Shown: positions 35,701 through 45,906 of the stretch, piece after piece
How positions within the stretch are numbered: position 1 is the first letter of the stretch
How the letters are laid out: each line of letters starts with the position of its first letter
Assembly (NCBI GenBank): GCA_934045905.1
Contig: OW203770.1
Span: forward strand, 4,774,001-4,838,000
DNA length: 64,000 bases
Direction: 5' to 3'
From: Leuctra nigra
Taxonomy: Eukaryota; Arthropoda; Insecta; Plecoptera; Leuctridae
Program-made: the position numbers and the translations under genes
The notes under the pieces: generated by a model
What the model was told of the DNA's origin: nothing
Seen by the model: the letters and a program-made list of their open reading frames with translations, nothing else
Databases searched by the model: none

Positions 35701-38624
35701 ACTGTATGAACTCTCACCAGATGGAGCCACAGTCAGTTGTTCTGCTAGGCCGAGAAAGACTTCATTGCGCGCTCACCTTGCAATGTTGTCTTTCTCGGCC
35801 TAACAGAACAAATGACGGTGTCTCGGTCCTTAGAGAGTTCAAGCATAGGAAAAACGAACTGTAGTCAACTAAAATGTGAGATTTTACTTTTAATTACAAA
35901 TTGGTACTTATTTAATCCTTTATCGAGTATGCCTGTATCTCTTACGTTTTGGCATTCAATATAATCATTAAAAATATATATATATAAAATTAATTTTAAA
36001 AATTTGTTTTCTAGTTGAAAACCCTATATTCTTATCATACAAAAATTTGCTTCCTAACTCATCCCATAAAGGATATAGAATTTTTACCTCTACCTATCTA
36101 CAAATTAACTCACTCGTTAAAGGCCTTGGTCAGGTTGCTTCAGCTTCTACATAATAATGTGACAAGAATGATTTTATCAAAAATTAAAAAATTAAATATA
36201 TCCGACAATCACAACCCTCACAATGTGACAATTAAACTCTTGCCGCAACCCGCCACACACTGAACGCAAGCCCGCAACGCATGGAGCAGTGACGTCAGTG
36301 AGAGGGACCGCCCTGCAAGCCAGCCCGCGGCCGGCCGCGCGCACTTACGCTGAAGCAACCTACTAACTCTATGCCGACACATGATAAGTCAAATCGCAAA
36401 TAAGTCAAGTGTCCCTGATTTTACCGTGGTTTACCAAGAAATTTTTCCCCATAATTATTCCAAACTCGTCCACTTGGCGGTGGTTTCTTAGATACCTACA
36501 ATCTGATTTCCAGACAGATTTCGGCGATGCATTCAGTAATTCGCACATTTGCAAACGGAAGTAATTCGCACTTTAATCTATTTGCAATGTCATAATCAGT
36601 CTCTGTAAAGTGGATTGAACAAACTAGTGATGATTAAGTAGGAGTATCTAAAGTTGTTATGAAGCCACTGTTTATATCTGTCTGCTGATGACTGACTGGG
36701 AAATCGTTGAAAAGAGAGTTTATTTCCATCCGCGCCTACACATTTTAGAGTATTGTTACATTTAAATATACACAGCATTCTTCAACCATTGTTACGGTAT
36801 TTCACACGCAGTAAAAAATTTAAACTAAAACTTACATAGTCACTTCTATTAATTCACTGTTATAGTCACTAATGTAAACGCTTTTATAATCACTACCTAT
36901 TTCAATTGTCTATAATAATGAAATAGCCACTAGTTATTTAATAAAAGCACTACAAATACTAAGTTTATTTACTAGCTACTGTCCTGCCTTCTTCGCATAA
37001 AATAATAACAACTGAAATACACCCGTATTCATGAAACCACAAAAATCAACTGACGACAGTCAACGCGCTGCATCCTGCTGTCTTGACGCCAAGCGATCCC
37101 TCGCACTGACGTCAGTGCCCCATCCGTGACCGGAAACAAAGAAGGGGTGAAATTCTGCTCATGGGCCGAAAACAACATTTTTTTGACGCCTCAGCTCTTC
37201 CGACACTAACTACCATCCATTGAAACACATACCTACCTTAGGAAGTCGTACTGGGGCTTTAAAGGGTTTTAATTGGATATTTTAGAATTTTCACAAATCT
37301 CTTAATTGTAATGTCATGTAGCACCTACTTGTCAGGGTGAATTGCCGATAAAACAAAAATCAGAACAATTACGTTGATGCTGTTCGGAGCGAAAGGAACG
37401 TCCCATTCGTCAAGAGTGGCATCCAAAACGAAAGCCTCGCATCTGTAATAAAGTGCAGGGTGCTGTGAATGTGAACTGACAGTGGTGGAAAAGTTTCACT
37501 TTAAAAATAGTACAATAACTTTAATAAGCTGTTTCATAAGTTAGTTGAAACTAGAATAAAGGATTTAAAAAAAAAAAAATGTGGAGTTCCCTCAATTTAG
37601 TTTTACAATAATGAAGAACTTAGAACTTCCTCAGTCTGTATTAATTACCTACTAGATATTATTTTTAATGGAGGTTTATGACTGACTGATTTTCATACGT
37701 CGATTTTCAGAACACCATGCTGATGGGAATCTGATTAACATAAGGTCTGTTCGTTCGCTCTACACTAGTGACACCGGAATTACACACTATGCCGAGTGTG
37801 GAAAGTGTCTACACCTTTTACACTTTTTGTCGGTCGAACAGTTCAAGTGTAGCCAGTGCAGAGCGAACGAACAGACCTATAATAAAGTTCGTATAAGTAG
37901 GTACAAAATATGGGTTCTGAAATCATACCTTTCCGTGTCATATACTGGGTTCTCCTTCAATATCTGGATTGCAGTAGATGAGAAATCACAGCAGTATACA
38001 AACAAGTTGGGATCAACAGAATATTGAAGTATTGGGAACACAGTGTTGCCAACACCACATCCTATTTCAAATATTTTCCGTTTCTCTGCAACAGTCGTTT
38101 CCTTGGCTGCTGAATCTTCACTGGGTTCCCCCTGTACAGATGTGTCCGGTGCAAGTTCAGGGAACTCGGTGAAAAGCCAGTGTCTGTCTTTAAAGAATCT
38201 ATTTTGGTGAATGTCGTAAAAAGAGTTCCAATATTTGTCCGCTTCACTTTCGAACTTTGCTTGATCGTCTTCGCTCGCATATGTTGATGAATTTTCTTCA
38301 ACTTTTTTCTTTGCTTGTTCTTCAAGCTCAGCATCCCATTCCACATTGTCCCTGAAAGCATAGTTAAACCCATTACGGGATGGTAAACAAACAGGTGGTA
38401 AATTACGAAGAAGACTCGCAAATTTCAATCATAATATGTTATAAATTAAAGGTGAGGCACTAGGCAGGCTTAACATACCACGCATTGAAATCAAAAACTC
38501 TCACTGGATCAGTGAGGAATCTTGAACCGTATTGAGGTTTTTTGCGATATCTTGTGTGGCAAAATAAATTTTTAAAGGCTAAAGCCGTCCATCGAAGTTT
38601 AAGAAGGCGTAAATTCATAATCAT
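32605..38624 (-). CDS. Same METTL gene, predicted mitochondrial isoform (exons 1b-2-3-4-5)
   Basis: Replacing exon 1a by exon 1b (38624-38479) gives 1008 bases, 335 residues and a stop. The first 30 residues contain about nine basic residues (counting His), several Leu and Phe, and no Asp or Glu; they begin [12 protein letters not shown]. This is the composition of a mitochondrial presequence. The next segment [21 protein letters not shown] is homologous to [21 protein letters not shown] of exon 1a. In vertebrates the mitochondrial enzyme METTL8 and the cytosolic METTL2 are separate paralogs; here one locus appears able to make both. The isoform is inferred from sequence, without transcript evidence. 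Confidence 0.75.
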
Positions 38625-38772
38625 TGTGGACAATTTGTCATAGAAAAAAGAATATTATTGTAAAATCCTACCAAGCGTTGTGTTGGAACACATTGTCAGT
38701 TTCTTTCAGTAATCTGTTTCCGAATTGAGGTCTGGCACAGTGCTCCTCTAAATTGTCCACGGGCGCAGCCAT
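32605..38772 (-). CDS. METTL2/METTL8-type tRNA 3-methylcytidine methyltransferase (cytosolic isoform, exons 1a-2-3-4-5)
   Basis: Exons 38772-38672, 38351-37929, 37442-37329, 34540-34368 and 32756-32605 join to 963 bases, 320 residues and a stop. Proteins of this family methylate cytidine 32 of tRNAs using S-adenosylmethionine. Visible in order: FGNRLL..NAW then [26 protein letters not shown] followed by LFTEFPEL, the family signature; SAM motif [16 protein letters not shown]; motif [63 protein letters not shown]; and the C-terminal [22 protein letters not shown]. Length and motif order fit METTL2 closely. An AATAAA lies downstream (32574-32579, - strand). A second first exon (1b) gives a different N-terminus. 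Codons are less GC-ending than in the phosphatase. Confidence 0.95.
32815..33318. mobile_element. TA-flanked MITE (CACTCG family) containing a Harbinger MITE
   Basis: Ends CACTTGGCCAAACAAAACTT and AAGTTTTGTTTGGCCGAGTG, flanked by TA. The element at 32904-33187 is nested in it. It lies in the last METTL intron, 58 bases from the exon 5 acceptor. Confidence 0.7.
32904..33187. mobile_element. PIF/Harbinger MITE, 284 bp, TSD TAA
   Basis: The termini CGCTGGGTTCCCATACTT and AAGTATGGGAACCCAGC are inverted. TAA flanks lie at 32901-32903 and 33188-33190. Arms pair along almost the whole length through TTCGCTTCCGGTTCGCTTCG and ATCGTCCATGTTTACATTCG. Confidence 0.88.
33319..34367. other. METTL intron; remnant hAT-type end at about 34010-34152
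   Basis: Around 34010-34150 there are iterated GTTCCTAGGAACT-type words ending TTCCTACCCAACACT, which looks like one end of a hAT MITE. I found no matching left end. A small palindrome CCCCAAATATTTGGGG lies at 34330-34345. Nothing else recognised. Confidence 0.45.
34368..34540 (-). CDS. METTL exon 4
   Basis: Acceptor taccatcag before 34540, donor CAAG|gtaagc after 34368. It encodes [16 protein letters not shown], then [20 protein letters not shown] and [15 protein letters not shown]. The intron upstream of it (34541-37328) is the second largest of the gene. Confidence 0.95.
35736..35815. repeat. Short palindromic element
   Basis: GTTCTGCTAGGCCGAGAAAG and its inverted counterpart CTTTCTCGGCCTAACAGAAC surround a roughly 30-base centre. 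Probable small MITE in the large METTL intron. Confidence 0.55.
36129..36365. repeat. GC-rich segment with inverted ends
   Basis: GGTTGCTTCAGC (36133-36144) and GCTGAAGCAACC (36349-36360) are inverted. The right half is unusually GC-rich (CCCGCGGCCGGCCGCGCGC). Probably a small TIR element; no coding frame. Confidence 0.4.
37329..37442 (-). CDS. METTL exon 3
   Basis: Acceptor tattacag before 37442, donor ACAA|gtaggt after 37329. It encodes [20 protein letters not shown] and then [15 protein letters not shown]. Confidence 0.93.
37743..37878. mobile_element. TIR MITE, 136 bp
   Basis: Ends AGGTCTGTTCGTTCGCTCT and AGAGCGAACGAACAGACCT, flanked by ATA on both sides. A 3-bp duplication suggests a PIF/Harbinger relative. 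It lies between METTL exons 2 and 3. Confidence 0.7.
37929..38351 (-). CDS. METTL exon 2 (family signature and SAM motifs I-II)
   Basis: Acceptor gctttcag before 38351, donor AAG|gtatga after 37929. The first base completes the Trp codon begun by either first exon. It includes [11 protein letters not shown] and [14 protein letters not shown]. Confidence 0.95.
38479..38624 (-). CDS. METTL exon 1b (predicted mitochondrial targeting N-terminus)
   Basis: It starts at ATG 38624 (context CCACAATG), with a second in-frame ATG at 38618. The donor is TG|gtatgt at 38478, the same phase as exon 1a. No good acceptor precedes it, so it looks like an alternative start exon and not an internal cassette. 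Only 47 bases separate it from exon 1a. Confidence 0.78.
38672..38772 (-). CDS. METTL exon 1a (cytosolic N-terminus)
   Basis: The start context is CCAAGATGG. It encodes [20 protein letters not shown] and ends HNA plus TG of a Trp codon before gtagga. Reading through the donor gives HNAW and then an immediate TAG, so an unspliced 1a is a closed 34-codon frame 44 bases before the exon 1b ATG. Confidence 0.88.
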
Positions 38773-40149
38773 CTTGGAAGTTTGGAGTCCAGTCCAAATA
38801 ATCGTGAGAATAGGAAAACTATTTTACCGGCAGTATTAGTTCTCGCAATGCGCCAACAGATGGCATGAGGTAACTGTTTAACATGCTAATCCACGCCCAC
38901 CAAATTCTTCCCTACAAAACATTTTTATTATTTTTGTAATAACATCTTTGGCAGTCTTCTGAGGTCATTCACACAATGTATGAGGCGTGAAAAGCCGGAG
39001 AGATAAACAATTATCTTTCAGTCGTTTTATTGAACTGTCGGAACGACGTTCTAATCTATCTCGTGAGTGAATTAATCGGTCAATGTGCTTTAGGTACTGT
39101 CACTGTCAACTGTCACTGTCAATGTCAGTCAACCCCACCCGTCAGTTCGTGTTTAGACGTCTCACAGGTATTTTGTCCCGTTGTGTCAGTGTTTACGTGC
39201 ATAGTTCGTGTGGTAAAGACTGATTACAGTGCCTTTTGGATTTAGTTACTATTTTCCGTGGAGTTAATTATGTTTCCATCCTAGTTTGAAAGGTAAATAT
39301 CATAATGTTTTTACTAAAATTGAACTGTCAGCGCTCATGCCGACTGGACTATCCATAACTTTTAAATGTCTTGAAACAAAACAGGTTTATGAATTCTATC
39401 TTCAAATTCCATCACGTCGTATTTAATCATGCATTCATCCATAGAAAAACCATGTCCCTAATGCGCTGTTAAGTTTTTTCGCCCTGTTTTGTACTACAAG
39501 GTCAAAGCCCCACCCTAACTGGTGGTTATGATAAGGTGGGGCAAAGAGGTGGGGTGTCATTGACATCGCTCATGATTGCCTTTTTATAACTGAGATAAGA
39601 TTGAGTGTTAATATTTTTGTTTCTTAGTTTGTTTGTTTATTTGTTTGTCCGTAATAATTCAAACTTTTAATAATTTACTGAAAATTACTGCAAAATGTGG
39701 TTTTACCATGGTTTTACCAAAGCGAGTAAATTTGTAACATGTTAGTGGGGTATGTGAAGATCGCTTCAAATCGTTAGTAATCCAAATAATATTTTGCAAC
39801 TAGAGCATGCCTTCAAAGTTTACTTCAAATTCAATCAATCAGTCATCTTTTCATCAGCCCAATGCAAACTCAATGGGTATCTAGTTCTTGCACTATCCGT
39901 GTCTATGAGTGAATGAGTGTATTATCTAGATCGGTTAATTAGTGATTAATTAGTGTATGCTACACCCCGCATACACAGGATGTAGGAAGTCATTCATTAA
40001 ACTGCTCGCTAAGTATAGTCAGACGAGTCACACAAACACTCTGCTGGTCTAAATGATCATGCGGCAGGCAGGGGATAACCAACAATTTTGTTATTACAAG
40101 TTGGTTTAAAAATAATTGACATTGTTCCGGAGCGAAAATTGAATTTAAA
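38773..40149. other. Upstream region of the METTL gene
   Basis: It contains the promoter by position. No TATA box is evident at a suitable distance from 38772. The 71-residue + strand frame at 39030-39245 shows no domain or splice support. Confidence 0.4.
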
Positions 40150-40268
40150 GGCGTTTTCCACTGGCCGCACTGAGTTGCACTAGTTCTGCACTCAGTTTTA
40201 AATTTACATTGAGTTTTGTATGGTGACGTCATTTCAGTGCAGCCCCAGTGCGGCCAGTGGAAAACGCC
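40150..40268. mobile_element. Palindromic MITE, 119 bp
   Basis: Ends GGCGTTTTCCACTGGCCGCA and TGCGGCCAGTGGAAAACGCC. Target duplication not clear. Confidence 0.7.
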
Positions 40269-41131
40269 ATAAATTAGATTTCAAACATTTTACAAAACTT
40301 TAGAAAATTAGTTTTTATATCCTTAGTTACTACATTTGAATATTTTAAATTTGGCTTTTAACGATTGAGGATGCTGCTTTTGAAATGTTTTTAAAATGGT
40401 AAGTCTTATCTATCGGAATAATTTTATTAACTAAAAATTTCGAGTGCTAGAAAAACTTGTATGTAAAAATTGTATAAGACCTCACCAAGATTTTTCACCA
40501 ATTAGGCCCACTACAGTGGACTTCCCAAATGATAATGAAGGGGACTTCTTTTTATCCACGTTTAAAAAGATAGTGAGCAATTTCCCAGTTCCCCTTCCCA
40601 TGTGACGGTCGGCGGACAAGGCGCTCCCAACATGGTGAATTTCCAACAGTCCTTGTAACAACCAATTTGATGCTGAGTTGATAATAACAAGCTGTCTTAT
40701 CGCATAGACTATAATACCATGGTAACGACCTTCATTATCACTACATATCGCTTGCTTTGCTCGTTCATTAGTATGATATTGAAGGCTAAAAGCCCAACCT
40801 AATTTACCTACCTGGCTATTAGCCTAATTTCAATCCAAAATTTGCTTCCAAAATTGCTTAAATTTGATGGCAACTTCAGATTCGAGCCTCCGCTTGATAT
40901 ATTTTATGGTCCCCCCCCCCCCCCCCCTTACTGTTTGAATTGCCCAAATTGTAAAAATCTTTAAAAATATGTGCGATCCTTTTGTGACATTTTAAATAGG
41001 TATACCTACCGGGTACCTGATGACACTTTTAATTTATTGTTACAGTTGCGTGTTGCGTGTCTTTGGATTTTTGTACGTAGTAGTGAATAGCAAATATCAA
41101 GACTATCTATGACAACCACCGGTATTGTGAC

Positions 41132-41552
41132 TATGGCACCATTGAAAATTTTCAATGACTATTGAAAAAATTGAAAATTTGTGAAAAAGTTTAAATCAAT
41201 TTTATTTGATTTAATAAATGTATGGGCATACTTGGGATGCATACTGAACTCTATTATGATGCGTGTTGTTGTCTGAGTGGTAAATGTGCAAAATGATCAT
41301 TAATACAGCATTCAAATTTCCCGCAGATGTAGAAATTACAGTCTGGCCAAAATTACAATGAAGAAAAACTGAGATTTGGGCTTATATTTGACTTTTATTT
41401 TGATTTTGATTTTACGTTTTTTTCAGATATATTATCAACAATTGTGTGCAATAAAGCAATAAAAATAGTACCTAATTTAAAAAATTTTCAACGCATTGAA
41501 AATTTTCATGAAAATTTTCAAAAAAAAAAAATTCAGAAAATTGCCATCACTA
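41132..41552. mobile_element. hAT MITE, 421 bp, TSD ATTGTGAC
   Basis: Exact duplications at 41124-41131 and 41553-41560. Ends TATGGCACCATTGAAAATTT and (inverted) TTTTCAG..TGCCATCACTA. The interior iterates TTGAAAATTTTCATG. Confidence 0.82.
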
Positions 41553-41838
41553 ATTGTGACAATGACAAAAATAGTACCTACCTTGAATTATTATCTTCCA
41601 AACTTGTTATAGGTACTTAAATTCATTCACTCTAGAAATTACGCTCTGTGCAACGCGTGATGTATTTTGTAAGTTTTTACTAGACATACCGTGGAAGAAA
41701 GAGCCGCAACGAATTCAGTTATGACATTTTCACATTTTCTTCCAGACATTTGAAAAAAAAATCCATAAAAATTAAAAACGCATTTATAATGTGCGTAAAA
41801 TGTCCATAGTCTGAAAATATACAAAAGAAACTAAAATG

Positions 41839-42207
41839 CAGGGTTGGGTAGTAACTTAACAAAAGTAACGCGTTACCGGTAACGCGTTACTTTTTCAGTA
41901 ACTTTTATGGTAACTCAATACTTTTTAAACCCGGTAACTTAAAAACGCCTAAGTTCCTTTTTCTACGGAACTTATTGATTTTTATAAGTTACCAAGAAAG
42001 TTACTTTAGAACACGTTATACCTTCTCTCCTGAAAGAAAACTTGACATTGTAAACCAAACATTTTACCTGTATCTAAATTTAGCACGCATCAAATCATTT
42101 CATTTCCTGCCTACCTGAGTACGCGCGACCCTAACCAACCCTTCCCCTCCCCCTCCTTTCGTCTTAGCTTGCTCTACTTGCGAAATGAAATGGCCATCTA
42201 TTGGTTC

Positions 42208-42239
<32 letters not shown>

Positions 42240-42457
42240 TCCACATAATGTCAAGTGGTTACGCACCCCGTTGTCATGTTTTAGCTCAAAATTATCAATT
42301 TTTATCAGAGTAACTTTCGTAGTAACTTTCACTGAAAAATTTAACTTTCAGTTACCTATATTTTCTCAGTAACTTTAACTTTAACTAGTTACTTTTTTTG
42401 GACAAAGTAACGTAACTTTCTAAAGTTACTTTATTTTTGGTAACTTACCCAACCCTG
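41839..42457. mobile_element. hAT MITE, 619 bp, TSD CTAAAATG
   Basis: Ends CAGGGTTGGGTAGTAACTT and (inverted) GGTAACTTACCCAACCCTG. Exact duplications at 41831-41838 and 42458-42465. Interior iterates GTAACTTT and GTAACGCGTTAC words and holds a 30-base C run at 42209-42238. Confidence 0.92.
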
Positions 42458-42530
42458 CTAAAATGAAGGTCCCAAACATGCAAAATTTCCAATTTTCTTA
42501 CACTCTGGAATCCTGTACAGAACACCCCAC

Positions 42531-42662
42531 CCTGTGACACAGGGTGTCTACTGTGTGACACAGGGTGTCTACTGTGTGACACAGGGTGTCTACTGTGTGA
42601 CACAGGGTGTCTACTGTGTGACACAGGGTGTCTACTGTGTGACACAGGGTGTCTACTGTGTG
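42531..42662. repeat. 21-bp minisatellite, about six copies
   Basis: The unit is TGTGTGACACAGGGTGTCTAC. The unit length is a multiple of three, so it is open in several frames on both strands. These frames are artefacts of the period. Confidence 0.95.
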
Positions 42663-43140
42663 TGCGTACAGACGAGGCCCTCGTTACTCACTTCGTTCTC
42701 GTACAGAATCCTGTGTTTGGACATTTTTCGATCAATCTTCTATGAAAGCTCATCCAAATCTTTGGTAACATCTAAATACCTAGACGTGGGTGATTTTGCT
42801 GAATATGTGTTAAATGTCATTATCTGAAATCATGTTGATTTTCACCAACCGGAAGAGAAGATATATATATATATATTTTTTTTTTGAGAATTTTTCTGAA
42901 ACTTTGAACTTCTTGTGTGTGCCAAAAGAGTGAAACAGGTCGATGCTCGCTTCGCTTTGCTCAATCTTTTATTGTGTTCCTTAGGTAACCCAGTAAAGCA
43001 ATTTGATTTTGACTACCTATGTCCCTATTTTATAATTTTTATGAAAATAATATTCCTGATTTGACTAATTCACTACGACAGCTTGTAATGATCGTGTAGT
43101 ACCCTTTCATTGGATGTAACTAGGTATATTTAAGGATTTG

Positions 43141-43430
43141 ACGGAACAGGTTGGGTGAGTGGTTAACGCTCTCAGCTTGTATTCCGGAGGCCCGGGTTCT
43201 ATTCCCGCGGCCGTCCTTCCTGACTGGGGTTTTTTCGTGGTTTTCCCTCAGTCTTCAGGCAAATGCTGGGAAGGTACCCTACTAATAGGCCACGACCGCC
43301 TCCTTCCCACCTTCCATCCTTACCTACTCTTCACCTACACCTCATCTCCCAATCATCATCATAATCATCCATCCGTCGCCATTAGCCTCGCTGCAGAACA
43401 GTGCGACGTTAAGCCCTAGACAATTTTTTT
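43141..43430 (+). mobile_element. tRNA-derived SINE, 290 bp, TSD TTTAAGGATTTG
   Basis: A 12-bp exact duplication lies at 43129-43140 and 43431-43442. The tRNA-related head has box A-like TGGGTGAGTGGTTAAC and box B-like GGGTTCTATTCCC. The body has GGGGTTTTTTCGTGG, CAGGCAAATGCTGGGAAGGT and AGGCCACGACCGCCTCCTTC. It ends AGTGCGACGTTAAGCCCTAG with a T-run. This body is that of a SINE group widespread in insects. The open frame at 43159-43419 is incidental. Confidence 0.88.
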
Positions 43431-44030
43431 TTTAAGGATTTGCTTAATTCCATGACATAATGATGTACTACTTCATTGGTTTCTTAACCTGATTAGGACT
43501 GATCAATGACTAATGCTCAAGGGATGCGTCAGACTTGACCGGATGTCGGAGATTCTCAGCTCGTATATGACGCACGATGACCAATCAAATGTCTAGGAAG
43601 TCCGCTTTCTCTTGGGGTCGAGCGAATGGAGCTATCTGATTGGCTACTTCGCTGCGCGTAACAGCTACAAATTGCGAATTTTCAGAATTTAACTAAAATG
43701 TCCGTACGATTAAAACCTGTATCCAATCTCGGTTTCCCTGTGGTGAGAAATGATTTAGATCGTGTAAAAGGCTTTTACAAATTGATGACCTTGAAAAGGA
43801 ACATTTTTCTAATGTATTTTCGACTTCACTGGGACTAATGCTAAAGGGATTCAATGCGCAATCCACGCAACGAAGTGGAAGTACATGGAGATAAGTGGAT
43901 AGTTCCCAACAACTTTTGACTATGTTATCACATTATGTAATGTACCTAATGTATACAAACAGCTCAATAAATAAATAAATGTGGTATTACGACCTATCCC
44001 AACAAATGTGTATTACCACCTATGTACCTA

Positions 44031-44248
44031 CACTCGAACAAATAATAAACGGTACCACGTTGAAAGAAAAGGATTGTCTGATAAAGGCTTGATGGCATCA
44101 TCCCATAAAGTCTGTGCTAACGTATTATCTAACTCTAGTAGGTGAGCTCTGATTACATTGATATTAACAAGGATTTATTGTCAAGGTACCTGACCAGCCA
44201 GCAGCCAATTCGTGTTGTGCTAAGTACCGTTTTTAATTGGTTTGAGTG
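44031..44248. mobile_element. CACTCG-family MITE (TA-flanked)
   Basis: Ends CACTCGAACAAATAATAAAC and (inverted) TTTTTAATTGGTTTGAGTG. The inner GGTGAGCTCTGATTACATTG is shared with the copies at 54138, 55844 and 60388. Confidence 0.6.
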
Positions 44249-44397
44249 CAAGGTATCTAAAATATGCTTACTACCCTTGGTTTGAGTGTATCTACTACTT
44301 AGTATAGTAAGTAAGTAAGTAAGTAGTATAATCCTTGAACCCTATAGAAGAAAAGAACCAAATCATCTTGTTTTCTGATGTCGGTTTCTCCCACCAG

Positions 44398-44511
44398 GGA
44401 ATGCAGCAGTCGATTAGCCTCCAACAGGGTCCCGGCCAGTACTACAACTACTACCATCACCTGACCTCGAACTCAGCCCCTCTGAGAGACCTGCAGTACT
44501 CCACAGCTGAT
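44398..44511 (+). CDS. Orphan coding exon, Gln/Tyr-rich, product unknown
   Basis: The acceptor is preceded by a pyrimidine tract (gtttctcccaccag) and the donor GAT|gtaagt is consensus. The 114-base exon is phase 0 at both ends and reads GMQQSISLQQGPGQYYNYYH and then HLTSNSAPLRDLQYSTAD. Codons are largely G/C-ending (TAC, CTG, CAG), as in the phosphatase exons. No domain is recognised; the Q/Y-rich composition would fit a disordered segment. A phase 0-0 exon can be skipped without frame change. I cannot link it to other exons here. Confidence 0.65.
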
Positions 44512-45898
44512 GTAAGTCTCAAATACACGCCTCCTAACAGCCTTGACCAATCAGGTGACGATGTTACTGCGGTGGGAGTGGCCAGCGAGGGAAATGCAGC
44601 TCATGATTGGCCAACTCAATTTCAATTTATTTGTCCTTCTTACAATATGTAGGTTACTACAGTGGTAAGGTATTGATTTTAACAATGTAATGTCAACAAT
44701 GACAATGATAATAATAATAGTAATAGATCAGTCATCATAATAATAATAACAACAATATTAATTCTAGTATAATAAGTAGGTACCCATGTTCTATGAAATA
44801 GAACATCAATTGGCACACAACTTAACTGTTCCATAACATGTTCTTCCCCTGGTCTGGTCTCTAACTCTCTAAAAGAGACGTTAGAATCAAGATTACCAGT
44901 CAATACCTAGTTTATCTAGGTAACGTCCCTTTTTTTCATACTACATCACAAAATCTTATGATGCACTCTGTCCAAGTAGAGAAGGGAAGGATATAGCAGG
45001 TACAAAAAATATCAAATTCTATAACATTCTCTAGCTAGGCATACAACCAGCATTACTCAGCAATTTACAATATGTGATGACTAAAAATATCTACAAAGAA
45101 ACGCCCTAATTTATTGTGGTTGCAGTGAATAATTTTACCGTATACCTAATCAATTATATTTTTATGACGATTCTATTCCCATTCTACTATTTGAAGATTG
45201 TAGGGCAAATTCAGCTAGATATTGATGTCAAATAGTCAGAATAATATCTTCTCCATTACATGATAATTGCACTCTTATGGAAAAATTGGACGAACATGTT
45301 TGTCTAACTTTTTATAATTTCACGGTAAATATTTCTGTGACATTGCCAGAATATTTCATACATTTGAAGGTATAAGTCTTGTAAAGCATGATTAAATATT
45401 ATCAGCTGTTTTACTTACTGTGCCTATTATTGTTATTATTGTATTTATTTATTTAGTTAGTTTTATCTAGGTATAGCCTTCACTAAAACTTGTGTTGTTA
45501 CTTGACTCATGCCTATAATCGCTGAAGAAACGAAGCATAATTACTTATGGTCATTATTATTGTACGTATCATTCGCTCTTACATAATGCGCCGTGCGGAC
45601 ATAAACATCGAATTTGTAATTTAAAATGTAAAAAGATTTTATTGAATTTATTCTATGTTATGATGAGAAAATTTTAATGGACATTTTATGTCGAATTCGG
45701 TCCTGGGGGAAATGGTGTATTGTTACGAAAAAACATTTGCACCAGTGGGGGGATGGGCCCCTATCAGCACTATGCGGGTCCGGGACGCACAACCCTGAGC
45801 CCGGATTTTTTTTTTAAATTGATTTAATCGATTTTTAAGCCTATTTTTTTTATCTCGACAGGGCATTTACAGCTAGGCTAAATTTGAAAAATACTCTG
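44512..45898. other. No gene recognised
   Basis: AT-rich after the orphan exon donor. A MITE-like GC patch occurs at 45760-45810 (GGGCCCCTATCAGC, GCGGGTCCGGGACGCA), a motif also found inside hAT MITEs in this window. Confidence 0.45.
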
Positions 45899-45906
45899 GA
45901 AGTGAT

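Larger units (their letters stand above)
41632..42967 (-). mobile_element. Possible full copy of the GAGCGAGCGAAGCGAG family with insertions
   Basis: The left edge ctagaaattacgctctgtgc and right edge (gccaaaagag, then gctcgcttcgctttgctcaa) match the two ends of the 4895-6037 element in the same orientation. It contains a hAT MITE (41839-42457) and a minisatellite. Confidence 0.4.

Noticed and set aside
42445..42827. Frames with repeated TQGVYCV / SHSRHPV peptides
   Set aside because: The 21-bp minisatellite period is a multiple of three, so any frame without a stop stays open. There are no other coding signals.
43159..43419. 86-residue + strand frame
   Set aside because: It is entirely within a SINE that has an exact 12-bp target duplication.
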